Of a stretch of 13,890 nucleotides of DNA, positions 7,485 to 13,890 are shown one piece after another. The position numbers and the translations under genes are program-made. How positions within the stretch are numbered: position 1 is the first letter of the stretch; the number at the start of each line of letters is the position of its first letter. This stretch comes from Methanobacterium sp. (GTDB taxonomy: Archaea; Methanobacteriota; Methanobacteria; Methanobacteriales; Methanobacteriaceae). Location: contig PLXT01000038.1 of NCBI GenBank assembly GCA_003151535.1, positions 1-13,890 of the forward strand, written 5' to 3'. The notes under the pieces are model-generated. The model saw nothing but the letters and a program-made list of their open reading frames with translations. It was not told where the DNA came from and searched no databases.

Positions 7485-7829
7485 TTGATCACCCTTCCAT
7501 TCAAGTTTGTTTTATGAAATTGATGTATAATAAGGTTGACATACATCACATATCATACAACCATTTTTATTAAATGAAATAATCTATGATCCTATTAATA
7601 ATTATCAATCGTTTTTATATTTCTTATAATTCATTCTAATCGGTATAGGGCTATATTGGGGCAACTTGTTTTTATAGATTTTTGTAACTTAATCCTTGTA
7701 TTTTAATGGAATTTATCATGTTGCATATTATTAATTATAATTAACTCCAAAATATATTATGTAAAACCTTAAAACCCAAATCCTATAACTGAAATGGTGA
7801 AATAGGATAATATGGAGTTGTGATGTGAA
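7485..7829. other. 345-bp divergent spacer
   Basis: This AT-rich non-coding stretch separates the divergent 240-residue gene and aroD. It should hold both promoters. On the plus strand, a 14-base perfect palindrome of A and T only (7731-7744) is followed by a TATA-like AAAATATATTATG (7749-7761), about 70-80 bases before aroD. I see no convincing open frame or RNA gene in it. Confidence 0.5.
7749..7761 (+). promoter_or_regulatory. Candidate TATA box for the aroD unit
   Basis: AAAATATATTATG fits the archaeal TATA pattern. It would place a start of transcription about 25 bases downstream, leaving a leader of around 50 bases that includes the aroD ribosome binding site. The 14-base palindrome immediately upstream (7731-7744) overlaps where the TFB-recognition element or a regulator would sit. 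Confidence 0.3.
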
Positions 7830-8495
7830 TTGTACGATAAAACAATGATATGTGTCCCAATTTTTGAAAAAAATTATGAATCTATACTTGAAGCTGCTAA
7901 AAAGTCTATAAATGCAGGTGCTGACTTAATTGAACTTCGTATTGATGCAATGGATCATCCCAATCCTGATGAGGTTTCCAATATAATTAAGGATGTTAAC
8001 TATCCTTTGATAGCAACCAACAGAATGATTGAAGAAGGGGGATTATTTAAAGGTTCTGAGGCGGAAAGGACTGATATTTTACTGGCAGCAGCTAAACATG
8101 CTGATATAATTGATATAGAACTTCAAACCGATGAAGAATACTTGAATAAAATAGTTAAAGCTTCAAAATCAACAATTATTTCTTATCATAATTTTGAAAA
8201 GACCCCGTCCGTAGATGTTCTTTTAAAAGTAGTAAATCAAGAAAGAAAACTTGGAGATATAGCTAAATTTGCTGTAATGCCAAGAAACATTTCAGATACC
8301 TTAATTGTTTTAAATGTCTTATCACAAGTTAAAAAAACAATTGGTATTTCTATGGGTGATTTAGGACGATATACACGTGTTGTGGCACCACTTTTCGGGT
8401 CTCCCATCACATTTGCTTCTATTGATACTATATCTGCACCCGGGCAGCTAGACATCCACACAACTAAAAATTTTTTAGATAAAATTGTAAGATAA
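7830..8495 (+). CDS. aroD: 3-dehydroquinate dehydratase, type I
   Basis: AroD dehydrates 3-dehydroquinate to 3-dehydroshikimate through a Schiff base. The 221 residues are typical for the type I archaeal enzyme. Features in order: ADLIELRIDAMDH (31-43), where the Glu and Arg contact substrate; LIATNRMIEEGGLFKGSE; the general acid/base His120 in IISYHNFEKTP; Schiff-base Lys146 in DIAKFAVMP; and the substrate loop GRYTRVVAPLFGSPITFAS with SAPGQL near the C terminus. The start is a TTG, with GTGAT about 5 bases ahead of it. The ATG five codons later has no ribosome binding site. Its product is the substrate of AroE encoded at 1960. The next gene starts 10 bases after its stop, so they are almost certainly cotranscribed. 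Confidence 0.95.
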   Translation: MYDKTMICVPIFEKNYESILEAAKKSINAGADLIELRIDAMDHPNPDEVSNIIKDVNYPLIATNRMIEEGGLFKGSEAERTDILLAAAKHADIIDIELQTDEEYLNKIVKASKSTIISYHNFEKTPSVDVLLKVVNQERKLGDIAKFAVMPRNISDTLIVLNVLSQVKKTIGISMGDLGRYTRVVAPLFGSPITFASIDTISAPGQLDIHTTKNFLDKIVR

Positions 8496-8505
8496 TGGTG
8501 AGGTA

Positions 8506-9153
8506 ATGAGATTATCTAATTGGATAATTTTTGGATTACTTCCGGTATTGATAATCGTGGCAGCATCTGTAATGTACTCAGGTTTTGGCACAAATAAAAT
8601 TAACTTAGTTATTAATACAAACGGTACAAATACCTACGTAACAAATGAAACTAAATTGTACGGTCCCAAATCACAGGAAATGATGCAAGAAATTAAAAAA
8701 AATGCAATTGCAGATGTTGCATCACCGAACAGTACAGATGAGAGTATCAAATCAGATGTGAGTAATATAACATCGAGATACAATTACAACGCAAATGTTA
8801 AGATCGTATCACAATATGGGATCGATGAGTTACCCTTATTTGCAACAGTAAATGGCACATCTATGGTTCCTACACTAAAAGATGGTCATGAAATAATCGT
8901 ACTTAAAACCGATAATTTGAAGGTTGGAGATTATTGTTGTAGATACATCCAACCTATGGTTTAATAGTAAAAAGGCTTTCAATGATTGAGGTTAACCAAG
9001 TTTATTTAACTAGCGACAATAAAAATGTTGAAACAGTTAATCATAAAACAACACTGCCAAACGGTACAGTAAAAATCAATTAAAGAACAAAAATCATCAT
9101 TAAACACTTGGCTTCCAAGAAACAATGTTATTGGTGTTGTAATGGTTTATTGA
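8506..9153 (+). pseudogene. S26 signal-peptidase-like protein, broken by frame changes
   Basis: The intact N-terminal frame (8506-8964, 152 residues) has an excellent ribosome binding site, GGTGAGGT, overlapping the end of aroD. It shows an N-terminal membrane segment (about residues 5-27), an extracytoplasmic region with several Asn-X-Ser/Thr sites, and box B GTSMVPTLKDGHEI with the nucleophile Ser119. After VGD (residues 140-142) the frame leaves the family pattern and stops. The expected continuation lies in another frame from 8946: HPTYGLIVKRLS, containing the presumed catalytic lysine (8970-8972), then VYLTSDN, to a stop at 9081. The family-like C terminus, NTWLPRNNVIGVVMVY, is back in the original frame and ends at 9153; the shift is probably at the A-run 9071-9075. 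Either the gene is decayed or the sequence has base errors. Repaired, it would be about 215 residues. Confidence 0.75.
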
Positions 9154-9234
9154 CTATTTTTTAGGTTCTATTACATTTTTTTTAATCTGAATACTTTTTA
9201 ATTCAAATAATTTTATAAGTTAGGATATGGTTGA

Positions 9235-9438
9235 ATGAACGGACAAAACAGAAAGAATATACAAATAGGATCAGAAGTTTATATAATCCTCAAAAAAGAT
9301 CAGAGAAGTGGAAAAAGGACTAAAGGAATAGTTAAAGATTTTTTAACTAAAAAACCTTTTCATCCACATGGAATTAAAGTAAGACTACAAGATGGGCAGA
9401 TAGGGAGGGTTCAAGAAGTAATAGATGAATATATTTAA
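9235..9438 (+). CDS. YwbE-family small conserved protein
   Basis: This 67-residue basic protein matches the YwbE family (DUF2196) over its whole length. It begins NGQNRKNIQIGSEVYIILKK, continues with DQRSGKRTKGIVKDFLTK and ends HPHGIKVRLQDGQIGRVQEV. The pattern suggests a small beta-barrel, and the family has no established function. The ATG is the likely start because the family begins Met-Asn-Gly-Gln; AGGAT lies about 9 bases ahead. It is separated from the disrupted signal-peptidase gene by 81 bases with a TATA-like TTTTATAAG (9211-9219), and converges with htpX. The family is widespread in bacteria and archaea. Confidence 0.88.
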   Translation: MNGQNRKNIQIGSEVYIILKKDQRSGKRTKGIVKDFLTKKPFHPHGIKVRLQDGQIGRVQEVIDEYI

Positions 9439-9492
9439 AATAACTTCTTTTTATCAAATTATATGCTACCCATATCTTGTTTTATTATATTT

Positions 9493-9529
9493 AAAAAAAA
9501 TGTTGTCAGAATTAAGCTAGTTCAGACAA
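9493..9529 (-). terminator. Intrinsic-type terminator overlapping the htpX stop codon
   Basis: On the minus strand, TTGTCTGAA (9529-9521) pairs with TTCTGACAA (9511-9503), with one central T-T mismatch and a 9-base loop. Two bases later comes a run of eight T (9500-9493). The htpX stop codon (9514-9512) lies inside the loop. Hairpin plus U-run is the bacterial textbook form; in archaea the U-run alone is often enough. Confidence 0.6.
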
Positions 9530-10471
9530 TCTTTTAACTCTTTTAACTATATTTGGATGGGTTGATAACAGTTCCATTAAACTCTGGCCTATCCCTATAT
9601 TGGTGTCAGAATATCTGAGCCTTGAAAGTTCTTCTTCGCTAATAACTCCATCCATGTTAACGTCTAACTGTTGAAGATCGTTTATTTCATTTCCTGCATC
9701 GGAAATATCATTTACAAAGAAAGCTTTCAATCCTTCAACTTCTTTAACTTCATCTTTGTTTGCAGTAGCAGATCCATAAACTAGTTTATATAGTGCACTT
9801 GCTAATTTATGAGGTTTACCTCCAAGTTCAACACTTCCTTGGTCTGCATAGTATTCCCTTGAACGTGAAACAAATAAAACTAGAAGTTGTCCTACCAGAT
9901 AAGCACCGAGTGCAGCAATTCCTACGATTGCCCCTCCTCCGTTGTTGTTTCTACCAAATAATGTACTTATGAATATGTAGTAACATATTAATGGAACAAC
10001 GCTTATTAATGTCATGACAGCCATGTCGTTGTGCTTTACATGGGACATTTCATGCCCTAAAACTGCTTCAAGTTCTTCCTTATCAAGAAGTTTTAAAATA
10101 CCTCTAGTTACACAGATTCTTGCGTCTCCTTTGCTCCTACCAAAAGCAAATGCATTTGGTATGTTAATTTCAGCAACTCCTACTCTAGGTTTTGGTATTC
10201 CTGCTTTCATAGCTAAATCTTCAACTATAGCATGTAAATTTGGTGCTTCATGTTCTGTCACGTAGTTTACGTGCATCATCATCTCAACCATCTTTGGTCC
10301 TAACAGATACTGTCCAAAGACTATTAAGATACCTAGGGAAGCGAAGATTAAAGGTGTTCCAAACCCAAAGTAAGTACTTATAAGCATTATTATGACGTAA
10401 AGAATTCCGAATAATAAAACTGTGGCCAGAAAGAGCCTCAATTTTAGTGAAAAAGTATTTGCCATTGCCAT
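9512..10471 (-). CDS. htpX: HtpX-type M48 zinc metalloprotease with EF-hand-like loop
   Basis: HtpX is a membrane-bound zinc endoprotease for quality control of membrane proteins. The 319 residues contain two N-terminal membrane segments (about 10-32 and 38-58), the zinc motif LGHEMSHVKHND (His140, Glu141, His144), two further hydrophobic segments (about 150-170 and 181-202) and the third zinc ligand Glu206 in SREYYAD. PNAFAFGR (105-112) is also characteristic. Unusually, residues 270-281 (DVNMDGVISEEE) fit the calcium-binding EF-hand loop at every key position. They lie in the variable C-terminal region, before the closing helix STHPNIVKRVKRLSEL. AGGAGAT lies 6-7 bases before the first ATG and fixes the start. 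A TATA-like TTTATAAA lies about 50 bases upstream. Confidence 0.95.
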   Translation of the reverse strand: MAMANTFSLKLRLFLATVLLFGILYVIIMLISTYFGFGTPLIFASLGILIVFGQYLLGPKMVEMMMHVNYVTEHEAPNLHAIVEDLAMKAGIPKPRVGVAEINIPNAFAFGRSKGDARICVTRGILKLLDKEELEAVLGHEMSHVKHNDMAVMTLISVVPLICYYIFISTLFGRNNNGGGAIVGIAALGAYLVGQLLVLFVSRSREYYADQGSVELGGKPHKLASALYKLVYGSATANKDEVKEVEGLKAFFVNDISDAGNEINDLQQLDVNMDGVISEEELSRLRYSDTNIGIGQSLMELLSTHPNIVKRVKRLSELA

Positions 10472-10518
10472 TTAAACATCTCCTAATTATCCTATTTCAA
10501 TGATCATATGAAACAACC

Positions 10519-10526
10519 TTTATAAA
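10519..10526 (-). promoter_or_regulatory. Candidate TATA box of htpX
   Basis: TTTATAAA on the minus strand, within GTTATTTATAAAGG, lies about 50 bases before the htpX ATG. Transcription would start about 25 bases ahead of the ATG, upstream of the strong AGGAGAT ribosome binding site. Confidence 0.4.
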
Positions 10527-10645
10527 TAACTATTTTTTTAACATAATATTTATTTAAAAAAAGAAATTATGTTTAATTATTTAAATTTTTTTTAAACATA
10601 AGAGTGGAAATATTCTGAATATCAGTATAATATATATTTCTGATA

Positions 10646-11269
10646 TCATTTTTTATTAGCTTTATACTTGTATTTGTAAATTAAATAAACAATAAATACT
10701 ACAATTCCAATTCCAACAATTATATCCAATATGTGGAAATAATTTCTGATCACTTCCCATTGTGGGCCCAATAGAAATCCTAGATATCCCAATGCAAAAC
10801 ACCAAGGAAGAGAACCAAGGAATGTGTAAATAACAAATTTTTTAATGTCCATATGTGCAATACCGGCAGGTAAAGATATGAATGTTCTAATTATCGGTAG
10901 AAGTCTGCTTATGAGAACTGCTTCATATCCATACTTTTCAAACCAATTATCTGCAAGATCTAGTTTACTATGTGTTATAAGAATATATTTACCATATTTT
11001 TCAAGTAAAGGTCTTCCGCCTACTGAACCAACACCGTAAGCTATTAATGATCCAAATAAGTTGGCAACAGTAGCTACTAGGGTTATTCCTAATATTGTCA
11101 TATTGGTTGTTCCCTGCCATACCACAAACCCTGCAAATGGCATTGTGATCTCACTTGGGAATGGTATGCATGCACTTTCAAGTGTCATTGCAATAAAAAC
11201 TCCCCAGTAACCAAAGGTTTGAATGAGATAAATTGCTGTATTACTTAAGGTTTCAATTATTCCTATCAT
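10646..11269 (-). CDS. DedA-family membrane protein
   Basis: This 207-residue integral membrane protein belongs to the DedA/SNARE-associated (VTT domain) family. Members move phospholipids or lipid carriers across membranes and support proton-motive-force homeostasis. The N-terminal signature is LESACIPFPSEITMPFAG, with Glu31 and Glu40 in the re-entrant loop. The second signature is SRLLPIIRTFISLPAGIAHM, with Arg122, Pro125, Arg128 and Gly136. Hydrophobic segments follow at about 145-168 and 178-200, and the protein ends in a lysine-rich cytoplasmic tail. The precise substrate in archaea is unknown. No ribosome binding site is visible before the ATG; a T-rich AT segment 25-35 bases upstream would fit a leaderless or short-leader transcript. 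htpX lies 174 bases downstream, far enough for separate transcription. Confidence 0.92.
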   Translation of the reverse strand: MIGIIETLSNTAIYLIQTFGYWGVFIAMTLESACIPFPSEITMPFAGFVVWQGTTNMTILGITLVATVANLFGSLIAYGVGSVGGRPLLEKYGKYILITHSKLDLADNWFEKYGYEAVLISRLLPIIRTFISLPAGIAHMDIKKFVIYTFLGSLPWCFALGYLGFLLGPQWEVIRNYFHILDIIVGIGIVVFIVYLIYKYKYKANKK

Positions 11270-11782
11270 GAAAATTAGTTAGTGAACATCATTAAAAAAG
11301 TTTTTCCCCAAATAAATCTAATGATTTTGGGTATAATTATGAATAAGTTGGATTAACCAGATTATTTTAAATATAAATTGATTGTGAATTAAAGTTGATA
11401 TTATATTTATATTATAATTGCACTGTCAAATCTAATTATTCTGTTGTAAACTTGGTTTCAAATGTATAAGTTTGGTAATGTAAGTTTGAAAAATATGAGA
11501 GTCAAATAGACATCAACAAGTTATTGAACTTCCAATTTTAATAATCATCGTTCATTAGTCTTCTGGTTTTATTGCTGACTTTAAACAACAGTATCAACTG
11601 TACTAATGAGACTAAAATTTAATTTAACCACGAAATAAATTTTATGAATATTTACTTATTTTGATTTTTTTTTTTTTGAATAAAATTATTTAAAGAACAT
11701 TGAAATTATTTATAAAAAAAATATAAATTTAGTTAAGGTTTGAATTTAGATACAATATTGTTACATGAAATCAAATGAATGA
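11270..11782. other. 513-bp AT-rich spacer between divergent genes
   Basis: I see no convincing gene here. It holds a nested inverted repeat at 11552-11609 (arms TCATTAGT and ACTAATGA, with an inner ACAGT/ACTGT hairpin), a run of 13 T at 11665-11677, and TATA-like AAATATAAAT near 11718-11728 facing the downstream plus-strand gene. The repeat followed by the T-run could be a small RNA with a terminator or a remnant; the evidence is thin. Confidence 0.4.
11718..11728 (+). promoter_or_regulatory. Candidate TATA box for the degenerate PP-loop gene
   Basis: AAAATATAAAT lies about 55-65 bases before the TTG at 11783 and resembles the archaeal TATA consensus. The area is almost all A and T, so the match is suggestive only. 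Confidence 0.3.
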
Positions 11783-12523
11783 TTGAATAAAGATATATAC
11801 TTTAATGTGTTTAATATGAAATCTGAACCAATAAATAAAGAATTAGCCAAATTCCTACAGATAATAGGAGTGGATACCCGATTTGTTAGTATAGTGGGTA
11901 GGCATATTTTTGTAAACAACCAAAGATTTTCAAGATTTTCAAATAAGAGACAAGAAACTTTTATTAAAAAATTTCCAAATTATTCAATAATCAAGTCAAA
12001 AATTTTCCAGAGGATATGTACAAGGGCTTCTAGGATTCTTGCAAACACATTAAAACCTGGAGAAAAGATTTTCATATATGATGATGATAAATGTTCAAAA
12101 TTTATCCTAGATGTAATTATGGAACCTTACACCCGAAAATATGGTATTAAACTATATTATGGTAGTTTGATAGAAGATGGCTCAAAATTTGATGTTGATT
12201 CCATAGCATTACCTTTAACATTAGATAATGAAGTTGAAAATATATTAGGAAACATCTTAAACGGTGAAAAAATCGAAGTTTTTAGCTTGAAAAATAGATA
12301 TGACGCTAAAAATAATCTCAATTTAATTTATCCCCTATTAAACGTACCTAGGTCATGGATAATTTCATGGTTAGGAAAACTGGATTATGAGTATAAATAC
12401 ACCATAAATGAGAGTTATGCAGTTGATCTAATGGAATTTTTTGAGGGATTCATTCCTGATGTTCGTGAGAACATGCTCAAATCGGCATTATACGTTGTTA
12501 ATGAGTGTGTGTATGATGAATAA
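11783..12523 (+). CDS. Degenerate TtuA/NcsA-like PP-loop ATPase paralog
   Basis: This protein of up to 246 residues resembles, in order, the N-type PP-loop enzymes that thiolate tRNA (TtuA, NcsA, CTU1). A helix leads into LKPGEKIFIY (90-99), where the family has a strand before SGGxDS. The next residues, DDDKCSK (100-106), do not match that ATP-binding motif. IALPLTLDNEVENILGNILN (141-160) corresponds to the family's GHNLDDxAQ...NIL helix, with Leu-Pro for Gly-His and Asn149 for the second Asp. LIYPLLNVPRSWIISWL corresponds to the family's (I/V)KP...(P/S)E.EV segment. The zinc-ribbon cysteines and the catalytic cysteine pair are absent; only Cys79, Cys104 and Cys242 remain. ATP-dependent thiolation looks unlikely, so a structural or regulatory role is possible. 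The start is uncertain: TTG at 11783, GTG at 11807 or ATG at 11816, none with a clear ribosome binding site. It converges with rfcL. Confidence 0.75.
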   Translation: MNKDIYFNVFNMKSEPINKELAKFLQIIGVDTRFVSIVGRHIFVNNQRFSRFSNKRQETFIKKFPNYSIIKSKIFQRICTRASRILANTLKPGEKIFIYDDDKCSKFILDVIMEPYTRKYGIKLYYGSLIEDGSKFDVDSIALPLTLDNEVENILGNILNGEKIEVFSLKNRYDAKNNLNLIYPLLNVPRSWIISWLGKLDYEYKYTINESYAVDLMEFFEGFIPDVRENMLKSALYVVNECVYDE

Positions 12524-12527
12524 AAGT

Positions 12528-12554
12528 AAAAAAAGGTCATCAGATATAAAAAAA
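12528..12554 (-). terminator. Paired T-tracts downstream of rfcL
   Basis: On the minus strand, two runs of seven T (12554-12548 and 12534-12528) follow the rfcL stop within 45 bases and without an obvious stem. Repeated oligo-T is the usual archaeal termination signal. The same 44-base gap separates rfcL from the convergent gene. Confidence 0.45.
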
Positions 12555-12567
12555 GGAATATATTTAT

Positions 12568-13890
12568 TTAAAAATTGAATAGCGAAGTCTGTGATTTATC
12601 CTGTTCACTGTTATCATTGGATTTTTCATTTTTATCTGAAGTTTTTTTCGGTGATTTGTTGGATAATTTTTTATTTACAGCTCCTTTATTTTTCTTTTTA
12701 TTTTCATTCACTTTTTTATCCGATTCTGAATCTTGTTTGTCTTCTTTTATTTGTTTTTTAACATTTAATTTTGAAGCAGATTTTTTCTTGGTTTTAGTTT
12801 TCAATAAATTTAAACCTTTGTCAGATGTTAGCTCTGCAGGTGCTGATTTTTTAGGTTTGGGTTTTTTAACTTTGATCTTTCTCGATCTGAATAGTTTTAC
12901 CTCGTCGTCTGATAATCCATAGTAGGTTGCCAGGTCATAGGCTGTCTCATCATTTTGGAACATGATCTCCATGTATGGGAACTGTTCTTTCACAACTTTC
13001 TTTGATGAGTGAAGTTGTTCACCCATCTTCTCAGCTACCCTATCCTTCAAATCCCTTTTACTTCGGCTTTTAGAGAGCATTGAAAAAATAGAAGAGTTTG
13101 TGAATTTTGAAAATTTCCTGTAAGTTTCATCCTTTGAAAGTGCCACACCTAGACTCATCAGTTCGTATGTGTACTTCCAGTAAGTGTATACACGTGTATT
13201 AAATGCCCTTCCAAGGTAAATATCGGCTAATGAAATCATTTCATAGGCTTTTTGGAGTTCATTAACCTTTTCATATTCTTTTGGAATGTTTTCAGCAATA
13301 AGCTCAAGTATGAATGATGGTTCTGCATCTACCTTCATTGCATCCTTTATTCTTCTAGGATTTTTACTCTTAAGAACTGTCCTGACAGAGTCAAATATAT
13401 TAACTATATCATCTTTTTTTGACAAAAATTCCAGGTCTTCAGAGGTGATCTTTTCCTTTCCACGTGCAATTACCTCAAGATCGTTAATAGCAGACCTTAA
13501 ATCGCCATTGGATCTTTTAGCAAGATTCCTAATTACGTGTTCCTCAAATTCAACGCCTTCTTTGACACATATTTTTTTAAGTAGAGATACTATAGAATTA
13601 GTATGTACTTTACGTAGAATTAATGTGTTACATTTTGGTTTAAGGCTTTTCAATCGTTTGCTGTAGGGATCGTTAGCCATCATGATCAGAGGATGGTGTC
13701 CTTCTTTAATGATTTTGCTTATAGCTCTTGTACCGCCCCTGTCTTCAGTACCATGAATTCCATCCACTTCGTCCATTATAATAAGTTTGAGTCCATCACC
13801 GTAAAGAGATTTAGATGCTGAAGCCTCACCTATTGTGTTATTAATAATGTCGTAGGATCTCTTATCACTTGCATTGAGTTCTATATACTC
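12568..13890 (-). CDS. rfcL: Replication factor C large subunit (5' end beyond right edge)
   Basis: RfcL is the large subunit of the archaeal clamp loader, which opens and loads PCNA onto primed DNA with RfcS using ATP. The frame is open to the right edge (440 residues visible), so the Walker A region is outside. Visible in order: the RFC-box ELNASD (4-9); Walker B LIIMDEVDG (35-43); sensor 1 in MMANDP; and sensor 2 GDLRSAINDLE. The helical collar domain follows. A lysine-rich low-complexity tail of about 90 residues (rich in KKK, SDK and NEK) then ends in QTSLFNF, a PCNA-interacting (PIP) motif at the extreme C terminus. An ATG at 13776 falls inside Walker B and is not the start. The tail is probably disordered and may contact DNA or PCNA. 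Confidence 0.96.
   Translation of the reverse strand, partial: EYIELNASDKRSYDIINNTIGEASASKSLYGDGLKLIIMDEVDGIHGTEDRGGTRAISKIIKEGHHPLIMMANDPYSKRLKSLKPKCNTLILRKVHTNSIVSLLKKICVKEGVEFEEHVIRNLAKRSNGDLRSAINDLEVIARGKEKITSEDLEFLSKKDDIVNIFDSVRTVLKSKNPRRIKDAMKVDAEPSFILELIAENIPKEYEKVNELQKAYEMISLADIYLGRAFNTRVYTYWKYTYELMSLGVALSKDETYRKFSKFTNSSIFSMLSKSRSKRDLKDRVAEKMGEQLHSSKKVVKEQFPYMEIMFQNDETAYDLATYYGLSDDEVKLFRSRKIKVKKPKPKKSAPAELTSDKGLNLLKTKTKKKSASKLNVKKQIKEDKQDSESDKKVNENKKKNKGAVNKKLSNKSPKKTSDKNEKSNDNSEQDKSQTSLFNF

Noticed and set aside
8506..9153. Programmed ribosomal frameshifting in the signal-peptidase-like gene
   Set aside because: More than one shift is needed, and there is no slippery heptamer with a downstream pseudoknot at the first site. 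Decay or base errors are simpler.
12575..12922. 115-residue Phe/Leu/Ser-rich plus-strand frame, membrane-protein-like
   Set aside because: It is the reverse complement of the lysine-rich rfcL tail. AAA/AAG codons read as TTT/CTT give false hydrophobicity.
13286..13666. 126-residue plus-strand frame
   Set aside because: It is antisense to the AAA+ and collar domains of rfcL, which are well recognised.
1..13890. CRISPR array, tRNA or rRNA genes, or a linked defence system
   Set aside because: I saw no regularly spaced repeats, no cloverleaf with T-loop consensus and no cas, restriction or toxin-antitoxin proteins. The genes are mainly core metabolism and membrane maintenance.

Overview
The window is AT-rich archaeal DNA and most likely comes from a methanogen of the order Methanobacteriales (Methanobacterium-like). 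The evidence is an archaeal replication factor C large subunit, a class I HMG-CoA reductase (mevalonate route to archaeal lipids), short AT-only spacers with TATA-like boxes, and ribosome binding sites of the GGTGA/GGGTGATC type. The species assignment is inference from gene content.

Layout, left to right. 1-584 (minus): the N-terminal 194 residues of an insertion-sequence transposase that runs off the left edge. 839-1024 (minus): a 61-residue methionine-rich protein with a good ribosome binding site and a hairpin terminator. 1232-3727 (plus): an SGNH/GDSL esterase-like enzyme of bacterial type, shikimate dehydrogenase (aroE) and a TatD-like metal-dependent hydrolase. 3773-7484 (minus): a VIT1/CCC1-type membrane protein, HMG-CoA reductase (hmgA), the succinyl-CoA synthetase alpha subunit (sucD) and an unrecognised 240-residue protein. 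A 345-bp divergent spacer follows. 7830-9438 (plus): 3-dehydroquinate dehydratase (aroD), a frame-disrupted S26 signal-peptidase-like gene and a YwbE-family small protein. 9512-11269 (minus): HtpX-type M48 membrane protease and a DedA-family membrane protein. After a 513-bp spacer, 11783-12523 (plus) encodes what looks like a degenerate paralog of the TtuA/NcsA tRNA-thiolation ATPases. 12568-13890 (minus) is the RFC large subunit, whose N terminus lies beyond the right edge.

Most genes are core metabolism or housekeeping. aroD and aroE are two steps of the shikimate pathway (3-dehydroquinate dehydratase, then shikimate reduction), placed about 5 kb apart in separate units. hmgA commits carbon to isoprenoid lipids. 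sucD serves the succinate/succinyl-CoA step of the partial TCA cycle. HtpX handles membrane protein quality control and RfcL loads the PCNA clamp.

The observations most worth a second look are: the inactivated-looking PP-loop protein at 11783-12523; a canonical EF-hand loop inside HtpX; the signal-peptidase-like gene whose catalytic lysine region lies in another frame; the methionine-rich microprotein; and the unlisted transposase at the left edge. I found no CRISPR array, rRNA or tRNA gene.
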